Shown: positions 34,188 through 44,082 of the stretch, piece after piece | Layout: each line of letters opens with the position of its first letter | How positions within the stretch are numbered: position 1 is the first letter of the stretch | NCBI RefSeq assembly: GCF_035222275.1 | Contig: NC_085886.1 | Span: 2,418,001-2,482,000, forward strand | Reading direction: 5' to 3' | Length of the DNA: 64,000 nt | Origin: Podospora bellae-mahoneyi | Taxonomy: Eukaryota; Ascomycota; Sordariomycetes; Sordariales; Podosporaceae | Position numbers and translations under genes: made by a program | The notes under the pieces: generated by a model | Databases searched by the model: none | The model's input: only the letters and a program-made list of their open reading frames with translations | What the model was told of the DNA's origin: nothing

Positions 34188-34483
34188 TTGACCCGCACAT
34201 GCAGATAGGTACGCACTGTAGCAGACGATGCCTGCTCTGGGCAGGCTCGTGGAGAGACATTCTCAGCAGCATCTGTGACATGTGGGCAGTTGATACTTGA
34301 TATTGGATAGTATTCATGATAGATGGAAACCCAAATCATTTATTACCTGCATGTCCAAAAGCCAATTCATAAAGATTCAGTTTGCATCGTCCGACGGTGC
34401 AGCGGATGAACTCTGGGGTGTGTACAGTGCCAGCGCCTTCAAGCGGTGCTTTCTCCTTCCAGTCCCGTTTCCCCCTCCTATTC

Positions 34484-34576
34484 TTTTCGGTTCGGCACTG
34501 TGTAGGCACTCACCACTCCACTTACTGTCTCCCCCAAAGGTCTTTTTAGTTCGGCGCTATGTAGGCAATCACCACT
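34484..34576 (+). promoter_or_regulatory. duplicated 34-bp element in the WOPR gene promoter
   Basis: Two direct copies, 34484-34517 and 34543-34576, share the core GTTCGGC.CT.TGTAGGCA.TCACCACT with five mismatches, four of them transitions. The second copy ends about 225 bp before the WOPR start codon. Duplicated promoter modules can be factor-binding sites. That function is inferred. Confidence 0.5.
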
Positions 34577-34802
34577 CACCACCCCCGCCACCACTCACCA
34601 CCCCCCGCTTACCACATTCCCACTTACCACTGAACACGTACCCACTTCCTACTGCTGTCGTTCGGTGTCGTTGGCTGCTGCCATCACTTAGGCTGGTCTT
34701 TTCCATCTCTATAATTAATAGGCCTCTCTCATCTCTCCCTCCTACAACCTTCACCTTTCCATACCTTCTTACCGCTCCAATTTCCACCCCACAGCTCATA
34801 CA

Positions 34803-36359
34803 ATGTCGAGTCGCGCATCTAGCACATCATCGCCCGTGGTGCCATTGGAGCCCACATGGACAGGCTTCATACCAGATACCGGCAACGCGCTTGCCATCGT
34901 GGAGGCTGCTCTCCGTGGTCACCTCAATATGATTCCGCGACGCCCTCACGACAAAGAGCGCGACGAAGTCATCCGAAGCGGCAATGTGTTTCTCTATGAC
35001 CTGAATACCTCGGGCATCAAGCGCTGGACTGACGGCCGGGACTGGAGTCCTAGCCGCATCCAACATAATTGGCTCGTTTACCGTGAGATCGATCGCCAAT
35101 CCAACGGCAGGAATAAGAAGGCAGCGAAGAAGGCGGAAACCGGCGAAATCACTACCGGCGGAATCACCAAAAAGGCACCCAGCTCTGCCCGCAACAACAC
35201 GCAGAACATACGGGGTCACGGCGCTGGAAACCGAGAGGCTGCCGCCGGCAGGGTTATCGAGCTGGCGAATGGAAAAAAGGTCCCACACGAAGGCGAGATG
35301 GGCATGCAGAAACTGATAGGCTCGCTGGTCGGGGGCTATCCCTTCAAAAAGGGAGGTCTGATCAAGCGAACCATGAGTTTCGAGTCGGAAAAATTGCATC
35401 TGCAGCTGGTCACTTACATGAGCATGGAAGACTATGCGTCCGGGCTTTACAGCACCCCCTATCAACACGCTCACATTCGTGACTGCTTCCCCCGACAAGA
35501 GCTGCTCCAAAGTAACTTCCGCTTCTTTTACATGGACGATCTGGGGCTCTTCGAGCCCATGTATGAACCAATGCGTCAACAACTAGCCTATCACCAGGCT
35601 TTGATCGCGAACCCGCCGGGCGCGGCCGTTTTTCACCCCCACTATGGTCTGGTCCCCCACGGCATGCCTCCTCCTGGTCTGGTTCCCCACGGAATGCCTC
35701 CTCCTCCTCCTCCTCCTCCTCCTCCTCCTCCTCTGGCTCCCCACAACATGCCTCCTTTTGCTCTGGCTCCCCACGACACGCCTCCCCACGGTCTGGCTCC
35801 TAACGGCATGCAGGCCAGGATGCAGGCTGGGATGCACGAGCAACCCCCAGCACTTGACATGGTCAACTACCCCATGCAGGATCACAGCAACCCTCATTCT
35901 CCCGACTACCGACAGGATGCTTACACTCTGGGCAGCACAGGCCAGCAGGCTCAGGACATTGGTGGTCAAGAGCCGAGGAGCTCGCTGGTTGGTCATCCAG
36001 CCTTGCAGACTCAAGCCGAAGATTATGGTGGTGTTTCGGATGCCCCATTTGGCGACAACTATGGCGCTGGCATGGCTGTAGAGTACCACTCTCCCATGTA
36101 CCAGCCCCATCAATTCCCCAGCATGCAGTATGGGTCGCACGCCATGGATCAGAATGCCTACCCCGGACAAGAAGGAACGTATCCGTCGCGGAACGGGTCC
36201 TATGATGGGGCAGACGGGGCCTATGAGGCTAGGGACATGGCCTATGCGGAAGGGGACATGGCCTATCCAGGACAGATTCTGGTGGACTATCTTGAAAACA
36301 ACAACCAGCATCTCCCACAGACACCTGACAGCAACCACCTTCCTCCCTCCAGCACCTAG
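34803..36359 (+). CDS. WOPR-domain (Gti1/Pac2 family) transcription factor
   Basis: An intronless frame of 518 residues. The first WOPR half is clear at residues 17-97: TWTGFIPDTGNALAIVEAAL, RRPHDKERDEVIRSGNVFLYD, SGIKRWTDGRDWSPSR and NWLVYREID. The second half, at about 160-215, has GYPFKKGGLIKRTMSF and LHLQLVTYMSMEDYASG. The two halves together bind DNA in Wor1, Ryp1, Sge1 and Pac2, which control morphological switching, conidiation and mating responses. The RPHDKER word and altered second half suggest the Pac2 branch or a diverged third paralogue, not Sge1; this is tentative. The C-terminal 260 residues are disordered: PHGMPP-type repeats with a poly-Pro run coded by a CCT array at about 35697-35733, and a Gly/Tyr/Ala/Asp-Met tail with DMAYAEGDMAYPGQ. 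The gene follows a long gene-poor region and a duplicated promoter element. Confidence 0.92.
   Translation: MSSRASSTSSPVVPLEPTWTGFIPDTGNALAIVEAALRGHLNMIPRRPHDKERDEVIRSGNVFLYDLNTSGIKRWTDGRDWSPSRIQHNWLVYREIDRQSNGRNKKAAKKAETGEITTGGITKKAPSSARNNTQNIRGHGAGNREAAAGRVIELANGKKVPHEGEMGMQKLIGSLVGGYPFKKGGLIKRTMSFESEKLHLQLVTYMSMEDYASGLYSTPYQHAHIRDCFPRQELLQSNFRFFYMDDLGLFEPMYEPMRQQLAYHQALIANPPGAAVFHPHYGLVPHGMPPPGLVPHGMPPPPPPPPPPPPLAPHNMPPFALAPHDTPPHGLAPNGMQARMQAGMHEQPPALDMVNYPMQDHSNPHSPDYRQDAYTLGSTGQQAQDIGGQEPRSSLVGHPALQTQAEDYGGVSDAPFGDNYGAGMAVEYHSPMYQPHQFPSMQYGSHAMDQNAYPGQEGTYPSRNGSYDGADGAYEARDMAYAEGDMAYPGQILVDYLENNNQHLPQTPDSNHLPPSST
35697..35733 (+). repeat. CTC/CCT trinucleotide run inside the WOPR gene
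   Basis: Twelve triplets in frame encode a poly-proline run flanked by degenerate copies of a (G/L)(V/A)PHGMPP repeat. Length polymorphism between strains is likely. Confidence 0.9.
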
Positions 36360-38008
36360 TGCTGATGATGATTAGATGACTACATGACTGCACGACTGCA
36401 TGACTCTATGACTGCATGAGTGCATTGACAATCAGGGAGGGACGGCACCATTGCTTTTGAGGGCACCATTTCCTTTTGAGAAGTGGTTGGAGTTGTTGGA
36501 GTTGGACTGGACGAACAGAGTTGGGGATGGATACTTTGCTTTTTGCAAGCTTGTTGCGCATGGAGGAGCTCAAGCACGCACACACACACACCACTGTCAG
36601 GGGAGCAATTGGAGGGTCTTGCGAGCTGACCCTAGCATGAGGGAGTCCTGAGCCCACACCGCAGTGGCAGCGATACTATGTATCTTTTCTTGCTTATATT
36701 TCGTTTTGGGCAGTTTTTTTTCTTCAGGTTCGGATCTCCGGATGGGCGTGACGGAGAGCAATGCGTTATTTGCAAAGGGATACCCGGCGTCTCTCCCTGA
36801 TTGATATTTATTCTTGCTTATAGAGTGCGAGTTGGTTATTTTCGTTTCTGGGGCGAGGGAAAATAAAAATAAGAAACAGTACTACTTTGTCTACACACAG
36901 ATAGATCGGATCCTATAGTCTCAATCACAGTTTCAGCGAGAAGCCTCCCGTTCCCCTCCCCTCTTGTGCCGTGTGTGAAGGAGGTGATGAGTTTTTGTGT
37001 GTTGGGCGCGCAATCGTGCTCATACGTTTGTTCCACCAACGTCATCGGACGGTCATCGGGCGAAACCTGCCGACATGGCGGGCCCCGCTCTAACGGATGT
37101 AGTCGGCCGGCCGCCGGCTTGGCCGGCGGCCGACAGACTGGTGCACAGACATGGTCTGTGCTTTATGGCTCCATCAAGGAAATGCACATGCATCCCGATC
37201 GCAAAGAGCAGGAATTTCCTTATGGTCTGACGAGGTGACTTGGGCATTTGTTACTATCAGCCTCGCACCGATTTCATTGTTTTATTGAGCTAATCAGGAC
37301 AGGAACAGAGAGGGCGAGTTTGAGTGGTTGTTGTGTTGGAAAAAGTCTTGGCTGTGACGACAACGAGAGAAGGTGAAGCAAGAGGAGATATCAACGGCAG
37401 GTCGGGTTTTTTTTGGGGGGGTTGTTGCGCGCTCTCTCTTTTGACCCGCATCATCTTTTTATTTTATTCTCTAAACCACGACATTAACCTTGAGGCTTTT
37501 TTGAAGCCGGTCTCTCATTCCTTTTCTTTTGAGGGAACGACCTGCCTACCAACCTATCTACATCAGACGACAGTCTCCAAGTTTTTTGCGCGCGCGAGCA
37601 ATCATTTGCGGTGGTCAGGGGGCAGTCTCTCTCTACCCATCATCCGACGGTTCAAACCTTGAGCTTTGTGGGGGTGGGGGGGAAACGACCCTGTTAATTG
37701 GCTTTTCCCAACGACACGGGAATTCAGGGGATAGGAAAAAGTCAAAAAGAGGTTTACCGACGGGACGGGCCGGGACGAAACGAAACGACAAGAACAACGG
37801 ACGGGTGTGTGGTTTGGATTTTTTGTTTTTTTTTTTTTTTGGCGTTGGAGCTACTGTGTAAAGTCACATACGGTACTCGGGCTGTCTCTCTCTCAGACAC
37901 ATATCAGGGACAGTACCCTGCCCTTGTCAGTTACCTTACCCGAAAAGCATATTTCCCGAAAGTCAAATTCGGGACTGACGAGAGAACAGACAAAAAAAAG
38001 AAGGAATT
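36360..38008. other. intergenic region
   Basis: 1.65 kb between the WOPR gene and the cardiolipin synthase gene. No gene is supported. It includes the GC-rich inverted repeat at 37109-37131 and a T-rich, G-rich leader with a 14-base T run near 37826 in front of crd1. Confidence 0.5.
37102..37134. repeat. GC-rich inverted repeat
   Basis: The arms GGCCGCCGGC (37109-37118) and GCCGGCGGCC (37122-37131) are perfect complements with a 3-nt loop, and GTCGG/CCGAC flanks can pair with a small bulge. It could fold as a strong hairpin in DNA or RNA. No coding context is seen. Confidence 0.8.
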
Positions 38009-39294
38009 ATGATTTCTTACAGCTTCAGGGGTCTCGAGAGAGGTGGTGGTGGTGTTGTTGTTGCTGTTGCTGGGGCGAGGTTATCGTCGACGAGTCCGTT
38101 TCTGGCAGTGAGAGGGCTGTCGAGCATTGCGTTACAGAGGAGGGTTTCGGCTGTTGTATCAGGTCAACAACCGCCACCACCACCGCCGACAAGGTCAGCA
38201 TCTTATCAACCGAGCAACCTGCTGTTTCGAACATTCACCATGTCCTCCCCCCCGCTCCGGACAAAAGAGTAAACCCCCCCCCCCTTCCGCCCCCTCCCCT
38301 TCTTTTTGGTTACCCCCCTAACTAACATCTCAACAGATCCAAAATCCCCAAAATCCTTCATCCCTCCACCCTAACGAAAAAGCTCCAGTCCAAGCTGCCG
38401 GCTGCTATCGTGCCGCAAAAGGAGAATATTTATACTATCCCGAATATTCTGACGTTTTCTCGGATCATCGCAAGCCCGTTTATCGGCTATGCCATCCTAC
38501 ACGATCAGCACGCCCTCGCTCTGGGGCTGTTTGCCTACGCGGGTGTCAGCGATGCGCTTGACGGGTGGATCGCGAGGAGGTGGAAGTTGCAGACTGTGGT
38601 GGGGACGGTGATTGATCCGATGGCGGACAAGATGCTGATGACGGTTTTGGTTGTAGCGTTGGGGATGAAGGGGTTGTTGCCTGGTGAGTCTTTTTCTTTT
38701 TCTTTTTTTTTTGGTTCTCCTTTTCCTGTTGCTTCCATTTTTAACCCGGTTTTGGTTGCCCCCCCCCCCCTTTTTTTTATATGCGGTAGCCTGGTTTCAG
38801 GGACTAAAACGTGATACATGAGCTAATAATGGAGGAAACAACAGTATGGCTAGCAGTCCTCATCCTGGGCCGGGACGTCGCCCTCGCCATCTCGGCAATT
38901 TACTACCGCTGGATCTCGCTGCCTCCTCCCAAGACGATGGCAAGATACTGGGATTTTAGCCTGCCGAGCGCGGAGGTGAGGCCGACGTTGATTAGCAAGT
39001 TCAATACGTTTTTGCAGTTGGGGCTGATGGGGTTGACGACGGTGGCTCCTGTTGTCACGGCTGTTGATTTTAGTCAGTCGTTGACGGTTTTGCAGTAAGT
39101 TTCTTTTCTGGGAAGAGGGGGTTAAATTGCTGATGATTTGGGATGATAGGTACATTGTCGCCACGACGACGGTTTGGTCGGGCGCGAGTTATGTGTTCAG
39201 CAAGGATGCGGTCAAGATTCTGACGCAGCCGGAGAGCAAAAAGGAGAAGGAGGTTGTGGTGGGGGAGGAGGAGGGGAAGAAGAAGGAACTCTGA
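38009..39294 (+). CDS. crd1: cardiolipin synthase, CDP-alcohol phosphatidyltransferase type
   Basis: Exons 38009-38268, 38337-38683, 38845-39094 and 39150-39294, all in phase, give 333 residues. The enzyme joins CDP-diacylglycerol and phosphatidylglycerol to form cardiolipin in the mitochondrial inner membrane. The CDP-alcohol phosphotransferase signature DG..AR........G...D...D is complete at about residue 160 (DALDGWIARRWKLQ, GTVIDPMADKML). Other family words are NIYTIPNILTFSRI before it and WLAVLILGRDVALAISAIYYRW, a membrane segment, after intron 2. The first 85 residues are Arg/Ser-rich without a folded domain, as expected of a mitochondrial presequence. The C-terminus is a charged Glu/Lys tail. 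The gene is convergent with the mitochondrial MTO1 gene. Confidence 0.93.
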
Positions 39295-39705
39295 GAGAGA
39301 AGGGTGTTGGGGGAGAAGATGAGGGTGAGGCAGTTGGGGAGGAAGGAGAGGGAGGGTTAGGTGGATGATGTGTGTGCTCTGTGTGTTTGGCGAGATGGGG
39401 CAGGGAGTTTAGGGGGGTTTCGTGAGTATTGTACATATCCCTATTGCGAGCATTAGCCTTGCTTTGCCCTTGTGAAGCATTCTTGTATATAGACCGTGAA
39501 CAACACTAAAAAGTTGAATTTTCGTTTACAGTTGCTTGTATTGTTGTCATGTTATACACAAGATTCGAAAAAAAGAAAAAAAAAAACGCCGACGCCATGT
39601 TTTCTTCCCATCTAGCCCACCCATCCGAACCGATGCCTTGCTTTTAGTTCCTCAGCAACCGATATACACAATATCCTACATACACCCTTTTCTTTCCTTC
39701 TTCCT
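39295..39705. other. convergent 3' intergenic region
   Basis: 410 bp between the stops of crd1 (+) and mto1 (-). It contains an A-rich stretch near 39570 and nothing that looks coding. Confidence 0.5.
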
Positions 39706-41946
39706 TCAACCCTTCATCTCCCCAACCCTAACCCTCCCCTCCACAGCCCCCATATCCTCCCCTTCCTGAAGGCCGGGCAGTTCCAAATCCAGCGCCTTGC
39801 TCCCCTTCTCCCCACCCCCCCGTTGGTAATCCCCCCCACCCCGTCTCCTCACATGCCGCAACAACATCACGACCCCATTCGGCGTCACGCCCTCCACCCT
39901 CCTCGCCTGCCCTATGCTTTCCGGCCGCGTCTCGTTCAGCTTTGTCTGTTCAGCTATGCTCAACCCAGTAACGGTGGTGTAATCGAGATCGGTCGGCAGC
40001 AAAAGATGCTCATCCCTCACCGCCCTGGCCGCCTCGGCAAGCTGAAACTTGACAAACGGCTCGTACACCGCCTCGATCGCGACCCTCTCTTGGGTTTTGG
40101 GGGGGAATTCCCCTACTGCGGGGAGGGTGGGTTCCAGTGCAGAGACAGAAGATGACAAAGGGGGAGGGGAGGAAGACGACGAGAGGTTGGTGGTGGTGGC
40201 GTGCTCGTAGATTTTGCGAAGCATTTGTATACCTGACACCTTGACCCCGTTGATATCGGAGTTTGTTTGTGGGAGCGGGTGGGTGGTTGTCCACTGCGGG
40301 GATGGCAAAATCGTGCTCTCGAGGAGGGAGTATAGGGCTGTAGAAGAGGACGAGGTTTCGAGGTAACTTTCCCAGCGGGAGGGGGAGATGACACCCCAGG
40401 AGTGGCCTAGGGGCGTGAGTCTTGCATCTGCATTGTCTGACCGGGTGCGGAGGCGGAATTCGCTTCGGGAGGTGAACATCCTGTATGGTTCCGACACGCC
40501 CTTGGTGACGAGGTCGTCGATCATTATGCCGATGTAGGCGTCGAACCGGGAGAGGGATACGGACGGGAGGTTGAGGGCTGTTCGGCCGGCGTTGATGCCA
40601 GCGATGACGCCCTGGCCGGCGGCTTCCTCGTAGCCGGTCGTGCCGTTGATTTGGCCGGCGAGAAAGAGGCCCGAGATGTGTTTTGTTTCGAGGGTGCGTT
40701 TTAGAGAGCGGGGGTCGACGTAGTCGTATTCGACGCCGTAGCCGGGCTGGAGCATCGTCACGTTCTCGAGGCCGCGGATGGTGCGGAGGAGGGCTTCTTG
40801 GGCGTCGGCGGGGATGGTCATGGAGAGGCCGTTGGGGTAGATGACCTCGTTGTCGAAGCCTTCGGGCTCGAGCCAGACGATGTGGGAGTCTTTGTGGCCG
40901 AAGCGGATGATTTTGGACTCGAGGGAGGGGCAGTACCGCGGCCCTTTGACCGTCTCGCGGATGTGGATGGTTCTGTCGAGGTTGGCGCGGACGATGTCGT
41001 GGGTGGAGTGGTTGGTGTAGGTGGCGTGGCATTTGAGCTGGTGACCGTCGACGTCGACCTTGTCGTTGAGGTAGCTGAAGGGCATGGGTGGGTCGTCGCC
41101 GAGCTGTTCTTCGAGAATGTCCCAGTTGATGCTGCCCTTGGCTAGGCGTGGTGGCGTGCCTGTTTTGAGACGGCCGAGCTTGAAGCCTGCTTCGCGCAGG
41201 GATTTGCTGAGGCCAAAGGTGGCTTCCTCGCCCATCCTACCTGACGGGTAGGCTTCGAGGCCGATGTGGATTTCGCCTCCTAGGAATGTTCCTGTTGTGA
41301 TAACCACCGACCTTGCCGGTAATACCTCCCCTGACTCTAGCCTCACACCAGTAATCTTGCTCCTTGCGCCCTCTGCCCTCTCTTCTTCGGTCAGACCAGC
41401 GTCGGAGACAATGATATCCTCCACCTTGCCGGTGACCACCTCCAGGTCCTTGTAGTTTGTCAACTCCTCCCTCATATGTTTCTTGTACAACGCCCGATCG
41501 ATCTGCGCTCGCGGTCCCCACACTGCCGGTCCTTTCCTCCTGTTCAGCACCCGAAACTGCAAGCCAGCCTTGTCGATTATCCTCCCAGCCAACCCGTCAA
41601 GTGCGTCGATCTCTCGGAGAATTGTGCCCTTTCCGATCCCGCCGAAACTCGGGTTACAGGAGCATACTCCCAGGTTCTCGAGGCTGGGTGTGACGAGGGC
41701 GGTGCGGGCTCCTGCTCGGGCTGCGGCTGCGCTGGCCTCGGCGCCTGCGTGGCCGCCACCAACGACGATGACATCGAATGGTCTGTTGGTGTATTTATGT
41801 TAGCATTCGTCTAGATACACAGGCGCGCGCGCGCAAACTTACCTGGCGGCAACATCCCCCACTGTCGCAAAGGCCCTCCTGAGCTGCACCGAGCGGCCAA
41901 CTGGTGTTCGGCCGAGGCCCCGCGGGAGCCAGAGCTTCGTCATCAT
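39706..41946 (-). CDS. mto1: mitochondrial tRNA uridine-modifying enzyme MTO1 (GidA/MnmG family)
   Basis: Exons 41946-41843 and 41782-39706, separated by a 60-bp intron, give 726 residues. Exon 1 encodes [20 protein letters not shown] and on to FATVGDVAA, an Arg-rich mitochondrial presequence. The FAD site follows at once after the splice ([24 protein letters not shown]), then the GidA words [13 protein letters not shown] and [11 protein letters not shown]. Further on are [45 protein letters not shown] and [22 protein letters not shown], and the [18 protein letters not shown] block. With MSS1, the enzyme installs the 5-methylamino-type group on wobble U34 of certain mitochondrial tRNAs. The C-terminal domain has a Ser-rich insert ([12 protein letters not shown]). 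It lies directly downstream of rim1 on the same strand. Confidence 0.95.
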
Positions 41947-42497
41947 CTTGAAGGGTGCGCCCAGACTTGGCGATTAGCTACCGTAGAGAACAACAGAATG
42001 GAAGACGGGGGGGCGGCGTCACGATATTTGGCGCAAAGGTGGGCGGTTTGGGAATTGAATCTCTGGAAAAATAACTGATAAGGAGTGTCAAGATCCGATA
42101 AGCGCTCGGGCCACCTCGATGTTTGCGCCCAATGACTTTCACCTCGACAGTGACAACGTCTCTGCTTTGTTCGGGAATAAAATCACTGTTGCAAGCGAGC
42201 CTATTATACATGCAGGTCGAATTCGTGTTTATCGTAGTTTCAATTGAATCTGACAAAAAGAAAAAAAAAATACGGTATCACAATTGGTTGGTAGTTATAC
42301 AAGGCCGCCTCCAGCCCACCTGCCTGTCTCTGACAGGCATGGCTTTTCAACCAGCCAGAATGTACACACAGCGGAGAGATATTTGAGCCCCCAGTCTACC
42401 TTGCACAGATCGCATCCATCCATTCCACAGCACATCATATCATCACATAGAGCCCGCTCATCCATATCATAGCTTTCCAGACTGTGCCTTACTGCGC
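41947..42497. other. intergenic region between mto1 and rim1
   Basis: About 550 bp, the upstream region of mto1 and the 3' flank of rim1. No gene is supported. An A-rich tract lies near 42256-42270. Confidence 0.5.
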
Positions 42498-42991
42498 TTA
42501 CTCCTCAGCCGGAGCATCGCGGTTGGCGGGGCGGCGAAGAACCTCAAGGGCGCCTATGTTTGACAAACCGGCATTAGTTTTTGCAGAAGAGGCGAGAAAA
42601 GAAAGATAGACGTACGCTGCACAATACCCAAAGTTCTGACGGGCTTGCCCTCGGCATCCTCGTACGTGTCGATAGACGCCTGGCCCTCGACCAAGACCAT
42701 GGTCCCCTTCTCGAGAGACAGGTAGAAATCACGGGCGTTGGTGCTGGTGGGGAAGACGGTGATGTTGAACCAGCTGGTCTTCCTGTTCTCGCCAGACCCG
42801 CTGTTGGAGGCTACGGCGTAGCGGAGGTACTCTTTGCCGCTGTTGCTGGAGTGGAGGTCGGGGGTGTCGGCGAGGTTGCCGACGATGGTGATTTTGGCAT
42901 AGGGGCGCTGGGGGGTGGAGGAGAAGGCACGGGCAGCAGCCACCTGGGGGCGGGCGGCAGCGCGGGAGACGGAGCGGAGGAAGGCAGACAT
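42498..42991 (-). CDS. rim1: mitochondrial single-stranded DNA-binding protein
   Basis: Exons 42991-42616 and 42553-42498, separated by a 62-bp intron (GTACGT, AACTAATG, CATAG), give 143 residues. The N-terminus MSAFLRSVSRAAARPQVAAARAFSSTPQ is a classic mitochondrial presequence. The OB fold follows: YAKITIVGNLADTPDL, GKEYLRYAVASNSG, KTSWFNITVFP, LEKGTMVLVEGQASIDTYEDAEGKP and GIVQRALEVLRR. This is the bacterial-type SSB family that protects single-stranded mtDNA and works with the mtDNA polymerase and helicase. I use the internal Met at 42991 because the upstream in-frame extension to 43108 lacks targeting character and would displace the presequence. Confidence 0.93.
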
Positions 42992-44082
42992 GTTGGGCTG
43001 TGGCTGGTGACTGGTTTGATATGAAGATGGCGAGGATGATCTGGATGGAATGCAGTTTTTGGTTTCAGTGATATCAGCGCTATCGATATTGTGTTGTGGG
43101 TTCTTCACTCAAACCCCTGTCCAGGTCCAAGGTCGCGTCAAACGGCGCGCGTGGGGACCGTGCGTCGAAGCTGTGGAGCTGAGCTGCCGAACTCCCAGGT
43201 GCTCCGTGGGTTCCAGGGTTAGCCCGAGCGGTGTCATACCCCTGACTCCTTCCTTTTTGGGATTCATCATCCTCCTCTGCTCACTCTTTACTATCTCTCT
43301 CACTCTTCTCTCACTTGCGGAGCATCATGCGACCGACTTGCTGTGCTGAGTAGAAAGTCTTCTTATTCAGCCGAGTCTCAATAAAACCCACACCTGATCT
43401 TTCACACAATAAGCAAAAACGGGGCTGACCAATTCATAGGCACCACCACCTCGGCGATACTCCGTGCTGGAGAGACATCATCAGCAAACAACATCATGGC
43501 CAATTGATGATTCTCGATGATGAGTCGCATATGCCCTGCCAATTGATCAGAAGTAAATTTAGATGCCGGGAACCACAGCTTCATGTCATGGATCTAGGTC
43601 CAGGAGCTGGCCCGTCGGTCTTTGTTGATGCCAGGCCGAGACCCCTTTTCAGCTCCTGAAAGCTGCCCACTTTTGGGTCTGAATAGACTCTGAATAGATC
43701 AATAGACACAACATGGCGGTCTCAAGCTCCCACTTTGCAACTTCACCACCATTTTTATCACAATGAGGAGCTCGGTTTGCGAATAAGCCAATAAGATGGG
43801 CAACACACCGAATAACTGAATAGACCATGGCTCGCACATAACCGTCCTGCCGGTTGCACCACATGGCAGCCGATCTTGTTCCTTTACTCTTTTCTTTATC
43901 CAGATCTACTACTCTCACAGCTTGATTGAGATCTTGACCTCTACTCTTATCTCTTCGTCATCATCGCCAAGATCGCTTTTGCGGAATACCATCACTCTCA
44001 GCCTTGACCGTCAAGAACATCACTCAACAACCTCACCAGACCAGGAACCTCCCTCGCGAGCACCGGCAGCACAAGTTGGAAC
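42992..44082. other. divergent promoter region of rim1 and the pheromone receptor
   Basis: 1.1 kb without a supported gene. Short open frames at 43050-43349 and 43649-43918 have no recognisable content. Confidence 0.5.

Larger units (their letters stand above)
30110..34802. other. 4.7-kb gene-poor region
   Basis: No complete gene is supported. It holds a 20-bp minisatellite, AT-richer DNA around 31.6-32.2 kb, coding-like fragments on the minus strand at 33.35-33.9 kb, a perfect 20-bp palindrome and, just before the WOPR gene, a duplicated 34-bp promoter element. These are listed separately. Confidence 0.5.

Noticed and set aside
34827-36338. Two 251-codon minus frames over the WOPR gene
   Set aside because: Antisense shadows; the sense strand carries a clear WOPR domain.
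39721-39745. CCCTAACCCT near the mto1 stop as a telomeric scar or site
   Set aside because: It lies within the coding end of MTO1 (RVRVGE-type codons), so the telomere-like look is explained by codon choice.
39823-41145. Open frames within mto1, such as the 340-codon minus frame 40010-41032
   Set aside because: The His/Pro/Arg-rich sequence is a frame shadow of the firmly identified MTO1 protein.
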